Below, in pieces: positions 31,884-39,505 of a stretch of DNA of 42,888 nt (position 1 is the stretch's first letter; each line of letters begins with the position of its first letter). The DNA is from Bacillota bacterium (GTDB lineage Bacteria; Bacillota; Clostridia; Christensenellales; Aristaeellaceae). A program made the translations under genes and the position numbers. The notes beneath the pieces were generated by a model, which was not told the origin of the DNA, made no database searches, and worked only from the letters and a program-made list of their open reading frames with translations. The DNA is taken from the NCBI GenBank assembly GCA_023402355.1, contig JAEXCG010000183.1, positions 1-42,888 on the forward strand, written 5' to 3'.

Positions 31884-32468
31884 TTACAGGCCGAGCTTCG
31901 CCATGGCCTCGTTGATGGCGTCCTCGTCGGGCTTCATGTTTTCGAGGGTGTCCGAAAGCAGCTTGTCCAGATCCCAGCCGAGCAGCTTCGCGCCGTTTGC
32001 GATCACCTCGCGCGAGCAGCCCGCGGCAAAGGCGGGGGACTTGTACTTCTTTTTGAGGCTTTTAAGTTCCATGTCCTTGATGCTGCCGGAGGGACGCATC
32101 TTGCCCGCCGCGCCGATGAGGCCGGTGAGCTCGTCCGCGGCGTAGAGCACCTTTTCCATCTCGTGCTCCGGCGCGATGTCCGAGCACAGGCCGTAGCCGT
32201 GGCAGGCGACGGCGCGCACGAGGCGCTCCGGCAGGCCCCTTCCGCGCAAAATCTCCAGGCACTTCTTGCAGTGCTCCTCGGGGTAGCGCTCAAAGTCGAT
32301 GTCGTGCAGCAGCCCCACGATGCCCCAGAAGTCGCGCTCCTCGCCGTAGCCCAGCGCGTCCGCGTAGCGGGCCATCACGGCCGCGACGGTCATCGCGTGG
32401 CGCAGGTGAAAGGGTTCCCGGTTGTATTCCCGAAGCAACGAAAACGCCGATTCATACGTCAAATCCAT
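31884..32468 (-). CDS. HD-domain phosphohydrolase
   Basis: A 194-residue protein of the HDIG-like group. The metal ligands are visible as His in LRHAMTVAAVM, HD in GLLHDID, and a later His in ACHGYGL. HD proteins hydrolyse nucleotides or phosphodiesters; the specific substrate here is not evident. AGGAGG lies 9 nt before the ATG at 32468; a longer frame starting at 32528 has no ribosome site and an unlikely basic extension. It has its own promoter and terminator and appears monocistronic. Confidence 0.85.
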   Translation of the reverse strand: MDLTYESAFSLLREYNREPFHLRHAMTVAAVMARYADALGYGEERDFWGIVGLLHDIDFERYPEEHCKKCLEILRGRGLPERLVRAVACHGYGLCSDIAPEHEMEKVLYAADELTGLIGAAGKMRPSGSIKDMELKSLKKKYKSPAFAAGCSREVIANGAKLLGWDLDKLLSDTLENMKPDEDAINEAMAKLGL

Positions 32469-32537
32469 AGGGGAAGACCTCCTGTTTCTCGCTTTCAGCT
32501 TTGGCTTGCCGGGGCGGACGCCCCGCATTTTGTGAAA

Positions 32538-32566
32538 AGGATACCAGCGTCCCCGCCTTTTGTCAA
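32538..32566 (-). promoter_or_regulatory. Promoter of the HD-domain gene
   Basis: Minus strand TTGACA (32566-32561), 17 bp, TATCCT (32543-32538), the same hexamers as the MFS promoter. Confidence 0.65.
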
Positions 32567-32599
32567 GCCGGATTCACGCAAAGAAACGAAGCCGGGCTG

Positions 32600-32628
32600 T
32601 TGCGAATTGAAGGAGCATATACTATAAT
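32600..32628 (+). promoter_or_regulatory. Promoter of the small protein-GNAT-HAD operon
   Basis: TTGCGA (32600-32605), 17 bp, TATAAT (32623-32628). Two short hairpins follow in the leader (GGGGCG/CGCCCC and CCGGCC/GGCCGG). Confidence 0.65.
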
Positions 32629-32686
32629 GAAGCCACGGGGCGAAAGCGCCCCGTCCGGCCTGGGCCGGAAAGACAGGAGAATGGAT

Positions 32687-32890
32687 ATGAAGCACCTATA
32701 CCGCCTGTTCCTGCTATTCATGGCGTTGCTGCTCGCGGCGGGCATTTACCTGGCCGTCGAGGGCTCGCGCGAACATAAAAACAGGCCGCTCGTGCCGAGG
32801 GGAAGGGGCGTCGTCGCGAGCGCCGAATGGCTCGCGCCGCCTTTCCCCGGCGGGGCGGCGGAAGGGACGCGCGATGTTCCGACCGTTTAA
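32687..32890 (+). CDS. Small single-pass membrane protein
   Basis: A 67-residue protein with one hydrophobic N-terminal helix (about residues 5-24) and a short basic, Pro/Gly-rich tail. The ATG at 32687 has AGGAG 7 nt upstream; the in-frame ATG at 32681 is too close to the site. Its 3' end overlaps the GNAT start by 17 nt in another frame, which suggests translational coupling. No family is recognised; the promoter and ribosome site are the main support for its being real. Confidence 0.55.
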   Translation: MKHLYRLFLLFMALLLAAGIYLAVEGSREHKNRPLVPRGRGVVASAEWLAPPFPGGAAEGTRDVPTV

Positions 32891-33464
32891 CGGCAGCTTT
32901 TTTGCGCTGCCCCCCATCGAGACGCCGCGCCTTTTGCTGCGCAAGGTCACCATGGCGGACGCCCGGGACATCTTCGAGTACAGCCGCGACGAGGAGGTCG
33001 CGCGCCACGTGCTCTGGGAGGCGCAGCGCAGCATCCGCGACGCGCGCGAGTACGTGCGCTATTTGCAGCGCCTCTATCGAAACGACCAGCCCGCGAGCTG
33101 GGGCATCATCGACAAGGAGACGGGCCGCCTGATCGGCACGGTCGGCTTCATGTCCTACAGCGCGGACCACAACAGCGCGGAGATCGGCTACTCCCTCGCG
33201 CGCGATTACTGGAACCGGGGCATCATGACCGAGGCGGTACGGGCGGTGCTGCGCTACGCGTTTGAAAAGATGCAGCTGCACCGCGTGGAGGCGCAGTTCG
33301 AGCTGGACAACCCCGCGTCCGGGCGCGTGATGGAGAAGGCGGGCATGCAAAAGGAAGGCGTGCTGCGCGGGAGGCTGTACAACAAGGGGCGCTACGTGGA
33401 CGTCGCCCTGTACGCGATGCTGCGCGAGGATTACATGAGCAAGACGCACGGAGGATACGCATGA
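32874..33464 (+). CDS. GNAT acetyltransferase, RimJ/RimL-like
   Basis: A 196-residue cytoplasmic N-acetyltransferase. ETPRLLLRKVTMADA at the start, IGTVGFMSY in the middle and the acetyl-CoA loop region YWNRGIMTEAVRAVLRYAF are typical of the RimJ/RimL branch, which acetylates protein N-termini or small molecules; the C-terminal NPASGRVMEKAGMQKEG is also conserved. It overlaps the upstream small-protein gene and, by 4 nt (ATGA), the HAD phosphatase gene. The substrate cannot be named. Confidence 0.88.
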   Translation: MFRPFNGSFFALPPIETPRLLLRKVTMADARDIFEYSRDEEVARHVLWEAQRSIRDAREYVRYLQRLYRNDQPASWGIIDKETGRLIGTVGFMSYSADHNSAEIGYSLARDYWNRGIMTEAVRAVLRYAFEKMQLHRVEAQFELDNPASGRVMEKAGMQKEGVLRGRLYNKGRYVDVALYAMLREDYMSKTHGGYA

Positions 33465-34258
33465 TTCGTTTGATCGCCAGCGACATGGACGGGACGCTGC
33501 TCGACAGCAGGAAGAGGATGCCGCCCCGCTTTGAGGACGCCGTTCGCGCGCTCGCCGCGCGGGGCGTCCGTTTTGCCGTCGCCAGCGGCCGCCAGTACGA
33601 GAGCCTGCTGCGCGACTTTACGCAGGTGCAGGACGACATCCTCTTCATCGCGGAAAACGGCGCGCTGGTCATGGACCGGGGCAGGCGGCTGCTCGTGGAC
33701 CCCGTGCCCGCGCGGCACCTGCCGGGCGTGATCGCCGCGGTGCGCGCCCTGCCGGACGCTTACCCCATCCTCTGCACGGCCGAGGGCGCGTTCATCGAGG
33801 ACCGGGAGCCGGACTTTTTGCAAAACGCGATGATGTACTACGCGCGCTGCGAAATCGTTTCCGATCTTTCCACCCTCTGCGCGCGGGAGGACGTGTGCAA
33901 GGTCGCGGTGTTCGACCCCCTGGGGGCCGAGCGGCGCAGCAATCCGGCGCTGAAGGCCGCCTTCCCGGCGCTTTCGGTCATCCTCTCCGGCGATCGCTGG
34001 TCGGACATCATGCGCCCCGGCGTGAACAAGGGCACCGCCATGCGCGCCATTCAAGAGAGCCTCGGCATCGCTCCCGAGGAATGCATGGCCTTTGGGGACT
34101 ACCTGAACGACCTGGAGCTCATGCACGCCTGCGGGGGCAGCTACGCCATGGCGAACGCCCACCCGCTGCTGAAGGCGGCGGCGCGCTATGAAGCCCCCTC
34201 CAACGACGAAAACGGCGTGCTGCGCGTGATCGCGGACACGTTTTCCCTCCCGCTCTAA
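33461..34258 (+). CDS. HAD-superfamily Cof-type phosphatase
   Basis: A 265-residue hydrolase. Motif I DMDGTLLDS provides the nucleophile Asp8 and acid Asp10; the Cof-type cap lies in the middle; a Lys follows in PGVNKGTAM; motif IV is FGDYLNDLEL. Members dephosphorylate sugar phosphates, nucleotides or cofactors such as FMN or PLP. The start overlaps the GNAT stop. Third gene of its operon; no strong terminator was found before the LacI promoter. Confidence 0.9.
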   Translation: MIRLIASDMDGTLLDSRKRMPPRFEDAVRALAARGVRFAVASGRQYESLLRDFTQVQDDILFIAENGALVMDRGRRLLVDPVPARHLPGVIAAVRALPDAYPILCTAEGAFIEDREPDFLQNAMMYYARCEIVSDLSTLCAREDVCKVAVFDPLGAERRSNPALKAAFPALSVILSGDRWSDIMRPGVNKGTAMRAIQESLGIAPEECMAFGDYLNDLELMHACGGSYAMANAHPLLKAAARYEAPSNDENGVLRVIADTFSLPL

Positions 34259-34271
34259 AGCGCTTTGCCGC

Positions 34272-34300
34272 TTGATTTTGCCTCGCCGGTCTGCTATACT
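34272..34300 (+). promoter_or_regulatory. Promoter of the LacI-family gene
   Basis: TTGATT (34272-34277), 17 bp, TATACT (34295-34300). Confidence 0.65.
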
Positions 34301-34311
34301 GAGGGCAAGCG

Positions 34312-34321
34312 AAAACGTTTT
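34312..34321. promoter_or_regulatory. LacI-type operator at its own promoter
   Basis: AAAACGTTTT, a perfect palindrome with the central CG typical of LacI/CcpA-family sites, 11 bp downstream of the -10. It would block transcription when bound, implying autoregulation. Confidence 0.65.
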
Positions 34322-34338
34322 AGATGGGGGCGAGGGAC

Positions 34339-35358
34339 ATGGCCGCGACCATCAAAGAGCTGGCCCAGCACTGCGGGCTCTCCATCTCCACGGTCTCCAA
34401 GGCGCTCAACGGCTACGCCGACATCAGCGAGAAGACGCGCGCGGCGGTGCTGCGCGCGGCGGACGAAATCGGCTATCACCCCAGCGCCATCGCCCGCGCG
34501 CTCAAGACGAACCGCACGTACAACATCGGCGTGCTCTTCGTGGACGAGAACGAGAGCGGGCTGACGCACCACTACTTCTCCGCGGTGCTCGACAGCTTCA
34601 AGCGCGAGGCCGAGCGGCGCGGCTACGACATCACGTTCATCAACCACAACATCGGGCGCACGCAGATGACCTATCTGGAGCACAGCCGCTACCGCAACGT
34701 GGACGGCCTGTGCCTGGCCTGCGTGGACTTTTACTCGCCCGAGGTGGTGGAGCTGAGCCGCAGCGACCTGCCGCTGGTGACGATCGACCACCCGTTCATG
34801 GGGCACACCTGCGTGCAGTCGCAGAACGAGGCGGGCATGCGCGAGCTGGTGCGCTACGTGCACGGCAAGGGGCACCGGCGCATCGCGTTCGTGCACGGTG
34901 GAAGATCGACGGTGACGGACCTTCGCATCTCCGGGTTTTACACCACCATGGGCGAGCTGGGGCTGGAGGTTTCCGCGCCCTACATCGCGGGCTGCTCCTA
35001 CTGCAACCCCTCCAGCGCCTACGCGGAGGTGAAGAAGCTGCTGCGCCTTGGCGCGCCGCCCACGTGCATCCTCATGTCGGACGACTACGCGGCGCTGGGC
35101 GCCCTGCAGGCGGCGGAGGAGGCGGGCCTTCGCGTGCCGGAGGACCTGTCCGTCGCGGGCTACGACGGCATTCAGCTCACGCAGCTTCTGCGCCCGCGCC
35201 TCACGACCCTGCGCCAGGACACGGAGCGCATCGGGCGGGAGGCCGCCGCGCGCCTGGTCGACCGCATCGAGCAGCCGGAGGCGTTCTGCCCGCCCTTCGT
35301 GTTCGTGCCGGGCGAGCTGATCGAGGGGCAGACGGTGGCGAACGTCGCGGTATCATAG
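34339..35358 (+). CDS. LacI-family transcriptional regulator
   Basis: A 339-residue repressor. The LacI helix-turn-helix and hinge (residues 1-57: TIKELAQHCGLSISTVSKALNG, given here in two overlapping parts as TIKELAQHCG and LSISTVSKALNG) precede a periplasmic-binding-like effector domain (about 60-330) with conserved ITFINHN and SVAGYDG segments. The ATG at 34339 starts the typical N-terminus; the ATG at 34324 is upstream of the GGGGG/GAGGG site. Effectors are usually sugars. No transport or catabolic genes are adjacent on the strand, so the regulon may be elsewhere. Confidence 0.9.
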   Translation: MAATIKELAQHCGLSISTVSKALNGYADISEKTRAAVLRAADEIGYHPSAIARALKTNRTYNIGVLFVDENESGLTHHYFSAVLDSFKREAERRGYDITFINHNIGRTQMTYLEHSRYRNVDGLCLACVDFYSPEVVELSRSDLPLVTIDHPFMGHTCVQSQNEAGMRELVRYVHGKGHRRIAFVHGGRSTVTDLRISGFYTTMGELGLEVSAPYIAGCSYCNPSSAYAEVKKLLRLGAPPTCILMSDDYAALGALQAAEEAGLRVPEDLSVAGYDGIQLTQLLRPRLTTLRQDTERIGREAAARLVDRIEQPEAFCPPFVFVPGELIEGQTVANVAVS

Positions 35359-35360
35359 GA

Positions 35361-35388
35361 AAAGCCGGGCAAAACGCCCGGCTTTCGT
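35361..35388 (+). terminator. Terminator of the LacI-family gene
   Basis: AAAGCCGGGC (35361-35370) pairs with GCCCGGCTTT (35376-35385) around a 5-nt loop. The T-run is short. Confidence 0.7.
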
Positions 35389-35398
35389 CGCCGTAAGG

Positions 35399-36229
35399 TC
35401 AGATTTCCACCGTCATGCCGTCGTAGGCGATGTCGAATCCCTCGGGGTTCATGCGGGCGCACATCTCCTCGTGGAGCATGCCGCCGTTGTGCGAAAAGTG
35501 GTGGCAGATGAAGCGCGCGCCGGGCTGGACGAGCCCCTCGCGCTCCATGCGCTCCTTTACCGCCAGGTTCTGCGCAAAGCCCATGTGGCCCGTATAGTCC
35601 GATTGCGTGGGGCCGAACGTGCAGTCCAGGCTGACGGCGCAAAGCCTGCCCTCGCCCGCGAGGCGCGCCCACGCCTCCTCGCCCCAAAGGCCCGTGTCGT
35701 GCGCGTACAGGAGCGCGCGCCCCTCCTCCTCGATGCGGTAAAAGAGGCTGCCCGGGCAGCCGTGCACCGCGGGGTAGGCGGTGACGCGCAGCGTATCCGC
35801 CCTGAAGGTTTCAAAGGGCGCGACCTCGTGAAAGACGACGTGGTCCCCGAGCGGCTCGCACTCGTCGGAATGCGCGTACTTTTCAAAGAACGAGCGCGTG
35901 TACGCGCTGCCGTACAGGTGCAGGGGCCCGTGGTCCGCGATGTGCGCGTAGCCGGGCAGGTAATTTTCCAGCGTCTCGCGGTAAAAGTGGTCGGAGTGCG
36001 CGTGCGTGACGAGCACGTGGCGCACGCGGGCGAGGTTTAAGCCGAGCTTTAGCTTCATCGCGTACAGGTCGGCGGACAGGTCGATGAGCACGCGGTCGTT
36101 TACGATCGCGCCGGAGCGGTGGCGGATGTTCCGCCCCCCGCGGCGCGCGGCCTTAAGGCACGCGGGGCATTCGCAGAAGATGGCGGGCCAGCACTCCGCC
36201 GCGGCGGTTCCGAGGTATTGCAGTTTCAT
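35399..36229 (-). CDS. PhnP-like metallo-beta-lactamase-fold hydrolase
   Basis: A 276-residue MBL-fold enzyme. The metal motif THAHSDH follows RVLIDLS; further ligands come from the His in YPAVHG, YAHDTG and the C-terminal CHHFSHNG. An early CECPACL segment resembles the zinc-structural Cys of PhnP-type phosphodiesterases. It probably hydrolyses a cyclic or linear phosphodiester in the cytoplasm. GGGAGG precedes the ATG at 36229; a longer frame to 36616 crosses the promoter and T-box leader and is rejected. It is transcribed divergently from metG. Confidence 0.85.
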   Translation of the reverse strand: MKLQYLGTAAAECWPAIFCECPACLKAARRGGRNIRHRSGAIVNDRVLIDLSADLYAMKLKLGLNLARVRHVLVTHAHSDHFYRETLENYLPGYAHIADHGPLHLYGSAYTRSFFEKYAHSDECEPLGDHVVFHEVAPFETFRADTLRVTAYPAVHGCPGSLFYRIEEEGRALLYAHDTGLWGEEAWARLAGEGRLCAVSLDCTFGPTQSDYTGHMGFAQNLAVKERMEREGLVQPGARFICHHFSHNGGMLHEEMCARMNPEGFDIAYDGMTVEI

Positions 36230-36278
36230 GGGGCGTCCTCCCTGTTCGCTTGACGCGGACGGCATTTTTTCACGCATC

Positions 36279-36307
36279 ATTGTACGGCCCGGGGCGCATC
36301 CTGTCAA
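36279..36307 (-). promoter_or_regulatory. Promoter of the PhnP-like gene
   Basis: Minus strand TTGACA (36307-36302), 17 bp, TACAAT (36284-36279). Confidence 0.75.
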
Positions 36308-36333
36308 TATGGCGTGGAATTTGGCGCGGCGCA

Positions 36334-36363
36334 TTGACAAGGACGCGCCCCGGCATTTATAAT
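36334..36363 (+). promoter_or_regulatory. Promoter of the T-box-metG-tatD operon
   Basis: TTGACA (36334-36339), 18 bp, TATAAT (36358-36363). Both hexamers are perfect. Confidence 0.85.
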
Positions 36364-36369
36364 AAGGCA

Positions 36370-36613
36370 AGCAATGAAGAAGAGAGTAGCGCTTTGCATC
36401 CCCCTCAAAGAGAGCCGGGCTGGGTGAAAACCGGCAGGGCGGGCGGCGCGAACATGGCTTTGGAGCGACCGCGACGAACGCAGGCCACGGCGGCCTGCCT
36501 GAGGCGCGGCGGCGGGCCCCGTTACAGGCCGCGCGAGGCATCCCCATGGGGTGCGAAGCAGGGTGGTACCACGGATAGATCCGTCCCTTGCCGTTTGGCG
36601 GGGGACGTTTTTT
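36370..36613 (+). ncRNA. Methionine T-box leader of metG
   Basis: The leader contains the stem I distal pattern AGAGAGCC then GGTGAAAACCGG (about 36408-36434), a specifier candidate ATG (36454-36456, in GAACATGG), and the T-box sequence AGGGTGGTACCACGG (36560-36574), whose TGGT can pair with the ACCA end of uncharged tRNA(Met). The competing terminator is CGTCCC (36582-36587) with GGGACG (36602-36607) followed by six T. Uncharged tRNA(Met) should stabilise the antiterminator and allow metG expression. The AUG specifier agrees with the downstream gene. Confidence 0.92.
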
Positions 36614-36630
36614 CATGAGGAGGAAACGAT

Positions 36631-38619
36631 ATGTGTAAGGACTGCGAAAAGAAGACGTTTTACATCACCACGCCGATCTACTACCCCAGCGACAAGCTGC
36701 ACATCGGCCACAGCTACTGCTCGACCGCGGCGGACACCATGGCCCGCTTCAAGAAGCTGACGGGCTACGACGTGTACTTCCTGACCGGAACGGACGAGCA
36801 CGGCCAGAAGATCGAGCGCAAGGCCGCGGAGGCCGGGGTCACGCCCCAGCAGTACGTGGACAAGATCGTCGCGGGCATCAAGGACCTGTGGAAGCTGATG
36901 GACGTCGATTACGACGACTTCATCCGCACCACGGACGAGCGCCACGTGAAGGGCGTGCAGCGCTGGTTTAAGCAGCTGTACGACCAGGGCGACATCTACA
37001 AGAGCGAGTACGAGGGCTGGTACTGCACGCCCTGCGAGTCCTTCTGGACGGAGCTGCAGCTCAAGGACGGCTGCTGCCCGGACTGCGGACGCCCGGTCGA
37101 AAAGACGCGCGAGGAGAGCTACTTCTTCCGCCTGTCGAAGTATCAGAACTGGCTGATTCAGTACATCGAGGAGCACCCGGACTTCATTCAGCCGCCGTCC
37201 CGCACGGCGGAGATGATCAACAACTTCTTAAAGCCCGGCCTGCAGGACCTGTGCGTGTCGCGCACCTCGCTCAAGTGGGGCATCCCGGTGGACTTTGACC
37301 CCAAGCACACGGTGTACGTGTGGGTAGACGCGCTGACCAACTACATCAACGCCCTGGGCGCGGGCACGGAGCACGACGAGCTGTACCGCAAGTACTGGCC
37401 CGCGGACATCCATCTGGTGGGCAAGGAGATCGTGCGCTTCCACACGATCATCTGGCCGATCATGCTGCACGCGCTGGGCCTGCCGCTGCCAAGGCAGGTC
37501 TTCGGCCACGGCTGGCTGGTGATCGACGGCGGCAAGATGAGCAAGTCCAAGGGCAACGTGGTCGATCCGGTGAAGCTGTGCGAGCGCTACGGCTCCGACG
37601 CGGTGCGCTATTTCCTCATGCGCGAGGTGCCGTTCGGCTCGGACGGCGAGTTCACCAACGAGGCGCTCATCAAGCGCATCAACTCCGACCTGGCCAACGA
37701 CCTGGGCAACCTGGTCAGCCGCAGCGTCGCGATGATCGAGAAGTACTTCGGCGGCGTGGTGCCCGCGCAGGCGGAGTTGAGCGACCTGGACCGCGCCCTC
37801 ATCGAGCAGGCGCAGGCGCTGCCCGCGCTGGTGGAAAAGCACATGAACGCGCTGCAGTTCTCGCTCGCGCTTTCGGAAATCTGGAAGCTCGTGTCGGAGT
37901 GCAACCGCTACATCGACCTGACGACGCCCTGGATCCTCGCGAGGAGCGAGGCGGACAAGCCGCGCCTGGGCACGGTGCTGTACAACCTGCTGGAGTGCAG
38001 CCGCATCGTGGCCGTGCTGGTGGGGCCGTTCATGCCCAGGACGCCGGAGCGCATCTTCGCGCAGATCGGCGTCGCGGACGGGGCGCTCAAGACCTGGGCT
38101 TCCCTCGGGAAGTTCGGCGGGGCCGTGCCCGGCAGCCGCGTGTGCAAGGGCAAGGCGCTCTTCCCGCGCATCGACGTCGCCAAGGAGCTGGAGCTGCTGG
38201 AAGCGGAAAAGCAGGCGGCGCTCGCCGCGGCCGCGGCGGCCTCCGCGCCCGCGGAGCCGGAAAAGCCCAAACCCGTCTTCGAGCAAAAGGAAGAGATCGC
38301 CTTCGACGACTTTGAAAAGCTGCAGCTCGTGGTCGCCAAGGTGCTAAGGTGCGAGAAGGTGCCCAAGGCCGACCGCCTGCTCAAGAGCACGCTCAAGGTG
38401 GGCGACGAGGAGCGCGTGGTGGTCAGCGGCATCGCGGAGCACTACACGCCCGAGGAGATGGTGGGCAAGAAGGTCGTGCTGCTGGCGAACCTCGCCCCGC
38501 GCAAGATTCGGGGCATCGAATCGCGCGGCATGCTGCTGTGCGCCGCGAACGACGCGGCGGGCGAGCTGAAGCTGCTGAGCGTGGAGGGCGACATGGACGA
38601 GGGGTGCGAAATCGGCTGA
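36631..38619 (+). CDS. metG: Methionyl-tRNA synthetase with C-terminal tRNA-binding domain
   Basis: A 662-residue class I synthetase that charges tRNA(Met) with methionine using ATP. The HIGH motif is at residues 24-27 and KMSKS at 302-306; a Cys-rich zinc knuckle (CTPC, then CCPDC) follows the first half of the catalytic domain. The anticodon-binding helices come next, then an Ala/Pro-rich linker and a Trbp111-like OB fold (about 560-662) used for dimerisation and tRNA affinity. GAGGAGG precedes the ATG. Regulated by the T-box upstream; its stop overlaps the tatD start by 1 nt (TGATG). Confidence 0.97.
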   Translation: MCKDCEKKTFYITTPIYYPSDKLHIGHSYCSTAADTMARFKKLTGYDVYFLTGTDEHGQKIERKAAEAGVTPQQYVDKIVAGIKDLWKLMDVDYDDFIRTTDERHVKGVQRWFKQLYDQGDIYKSEYEGWYCTPCESFWTELQLKDGCCPDCGRPVEKTREESYFFRLSKYQNWLIQYIEEHPDFIQPPSRTAEMINNFLKPGLQDLCVSRTSLKWGIPVDFDPKHTVYVWVDALTNYINALGAGTEHDELYRKYWPADIHLVGKEIVRFHTIIWPIMLHALGLPLPRQVFGHGWLVIDGGKMSKSKGNVVDPVKLCERYGSDAVRYFLMREVPFGSDGEFTNEALIKRINSDLANDLGNLVSRSVAMIEKYFGGVVPAQAELSDLDRALIEQAQALPALVEKHMNALQFSLALSEIWKLVSECNRYIDLTTPWILARSEADKPRLGTVLYNLLECSRIVAVLVGPFMPRTPERIFAQIGVADGALKTWASLGKFGGAVPGSRVCKGKALFPRIDVAKELELLEAEKQAALAAAAAASAPAEPEKPKPVFEQKEEIAFDDFEKLQLVVAKVLRCEKVPKADRLLKSTLKVGDEERVVVSGIAEHYTPEEMVGKKVVLLANLAPRKIRGIESRGMLLCAANDAAGELKLLSVEGDMDEGCEIG

Positions 38620-39425
38620 TGGAGCAGGATGTAAACGGGGCGCTTTCCCCGCTCTTTGACACGCACGCGCACCTGAACGACGAGCGCTTCACGTCGGACG
38701 GCGGGCAGGAGGCGCTGATCGAGGCGCTTTCGCCCGCGGGGGTGCGGCTTTGCACCTGCGTGGGCGCGGACATGGCCTCCAGCGCCGAGGTGGTGGCGCT
38801 GTCCGGTCGGTACGACTTCCTCTACGCGGCAGTGGGCGTGCACCCGCACGACGCCAAGGCGTTTACAGAGGCGGACGTGCCGCAGCTCACGCGCTGGCTG
38901 ACGCAGGAAAAAAAGGTGCGCGCGCTGGGCGAAATCGGGCTGGATTACTTCTACGACCTCTCGCCCCGGGACGTGCAGAAGGAGGTTTTCGCGCGTCAGC
39001 TCGACCTGGCGTACGAGCTGGGCGTGCCCGCCTGCCTGCACGTGCGCGACGCGCACGGCGACACGCTGGACCTCTTGCGCGCGCACCGGGGGCGCCTGCC
39101 CGTGATGGTGCTGCACTGCTGCTCCGCGAGCTGGGAGAGCGCGAAGGTCTATTTGGACCTGGGCTGCTACGTCTCGTTCGCGGGCCCCGTGACTTTCAAG
39201 AAGTCCGTGAACCTGCAGGAGGTTGCGAAAAACGTGCCGGCGGACAGGCTGCTCATCGAGACGGACAGCCCTTACCTTGCGCCGGAGCCCGTGCGCGGCA
39301 GGCGCAACGACCCGCGCAACGTCGCGCACATCGCGCGGCGGGTGGCGGAGATTCGCGGCATGGAGCCGGAGGCGCTCGCAAGGCTCACGTTTGAAAACGG
39401 CAAGCGGTTTTACGGCATCGACTGA
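38619..39425 (+). CDS. tatD: TatD-family metal-dependent deoxyribonuclease
   Basis: A 268-residue TIM-barrel hydrolase. Metal ligands appear as DTHAHLND (residues about 14-21), EIGLDYFYD, HVRDAH, HCCSAS and ETDSPYLAPEP. TatD enzymes are 3'-5' exonucleases acting on DNA and RNA in quality control. The metG-tatD pairing is a common Firmicute arrangement, and the one-base overlap couples the two genes under the Met T-box. Confidence 0.93.
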   Translation: MEQDVNGALSPLFDTHAHLNDERFTSDGGQEALIEALSPAGVRLCTCVGADMASSAEVVALSGRYDFLYAAVGVHPHDAKAFTEADVPQLTRWLTQEKKVRALGEIGLDYFYDLSPRDVQKEVFARQLDLAYELGVPACLHVRDAHGDTLDLLRAHRGRLPVMVLHCCSASWESAKVYLDLGCYVSFAGPVTFKKSVNLQEVAKNVPADRLLIETDSPYLAPEPVRGRRNDPRNVAHIARRVAEIRGMEPEALARLTFENGKRFYGID

Positions 39426-39440
39426 CGCAAGGCGAAGGAA

Positions 39441-39483
39441 GGCCCCGCGGTCAACCGGCTTTTCGGTGACCGCGGGGCCTTTT
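39441..39483 (+). terminator. Terminator of the metG-tatD operon
   Basis: A long stem (39441-39457 with 39464-39479, GGCCCCGCGGTC with GACCGCGGGGCC) followed by TTTT. It could also affect the convergent AraC-type gene, but the T-run is only on this strand. Confidence 0.85.
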
Positions 39484-39505
39484 GCGCGTCTTTTGCAGGG
39501 CCGCG

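Noticed and set aside
35399..36616. 405-residue version of the PhnP-like protein
   Set aside because: The extra N-terminus crosses two promoters and the antisense of the T-box leader. The ATG at 36229 has a proper ribosome site and begins the conserved fold.
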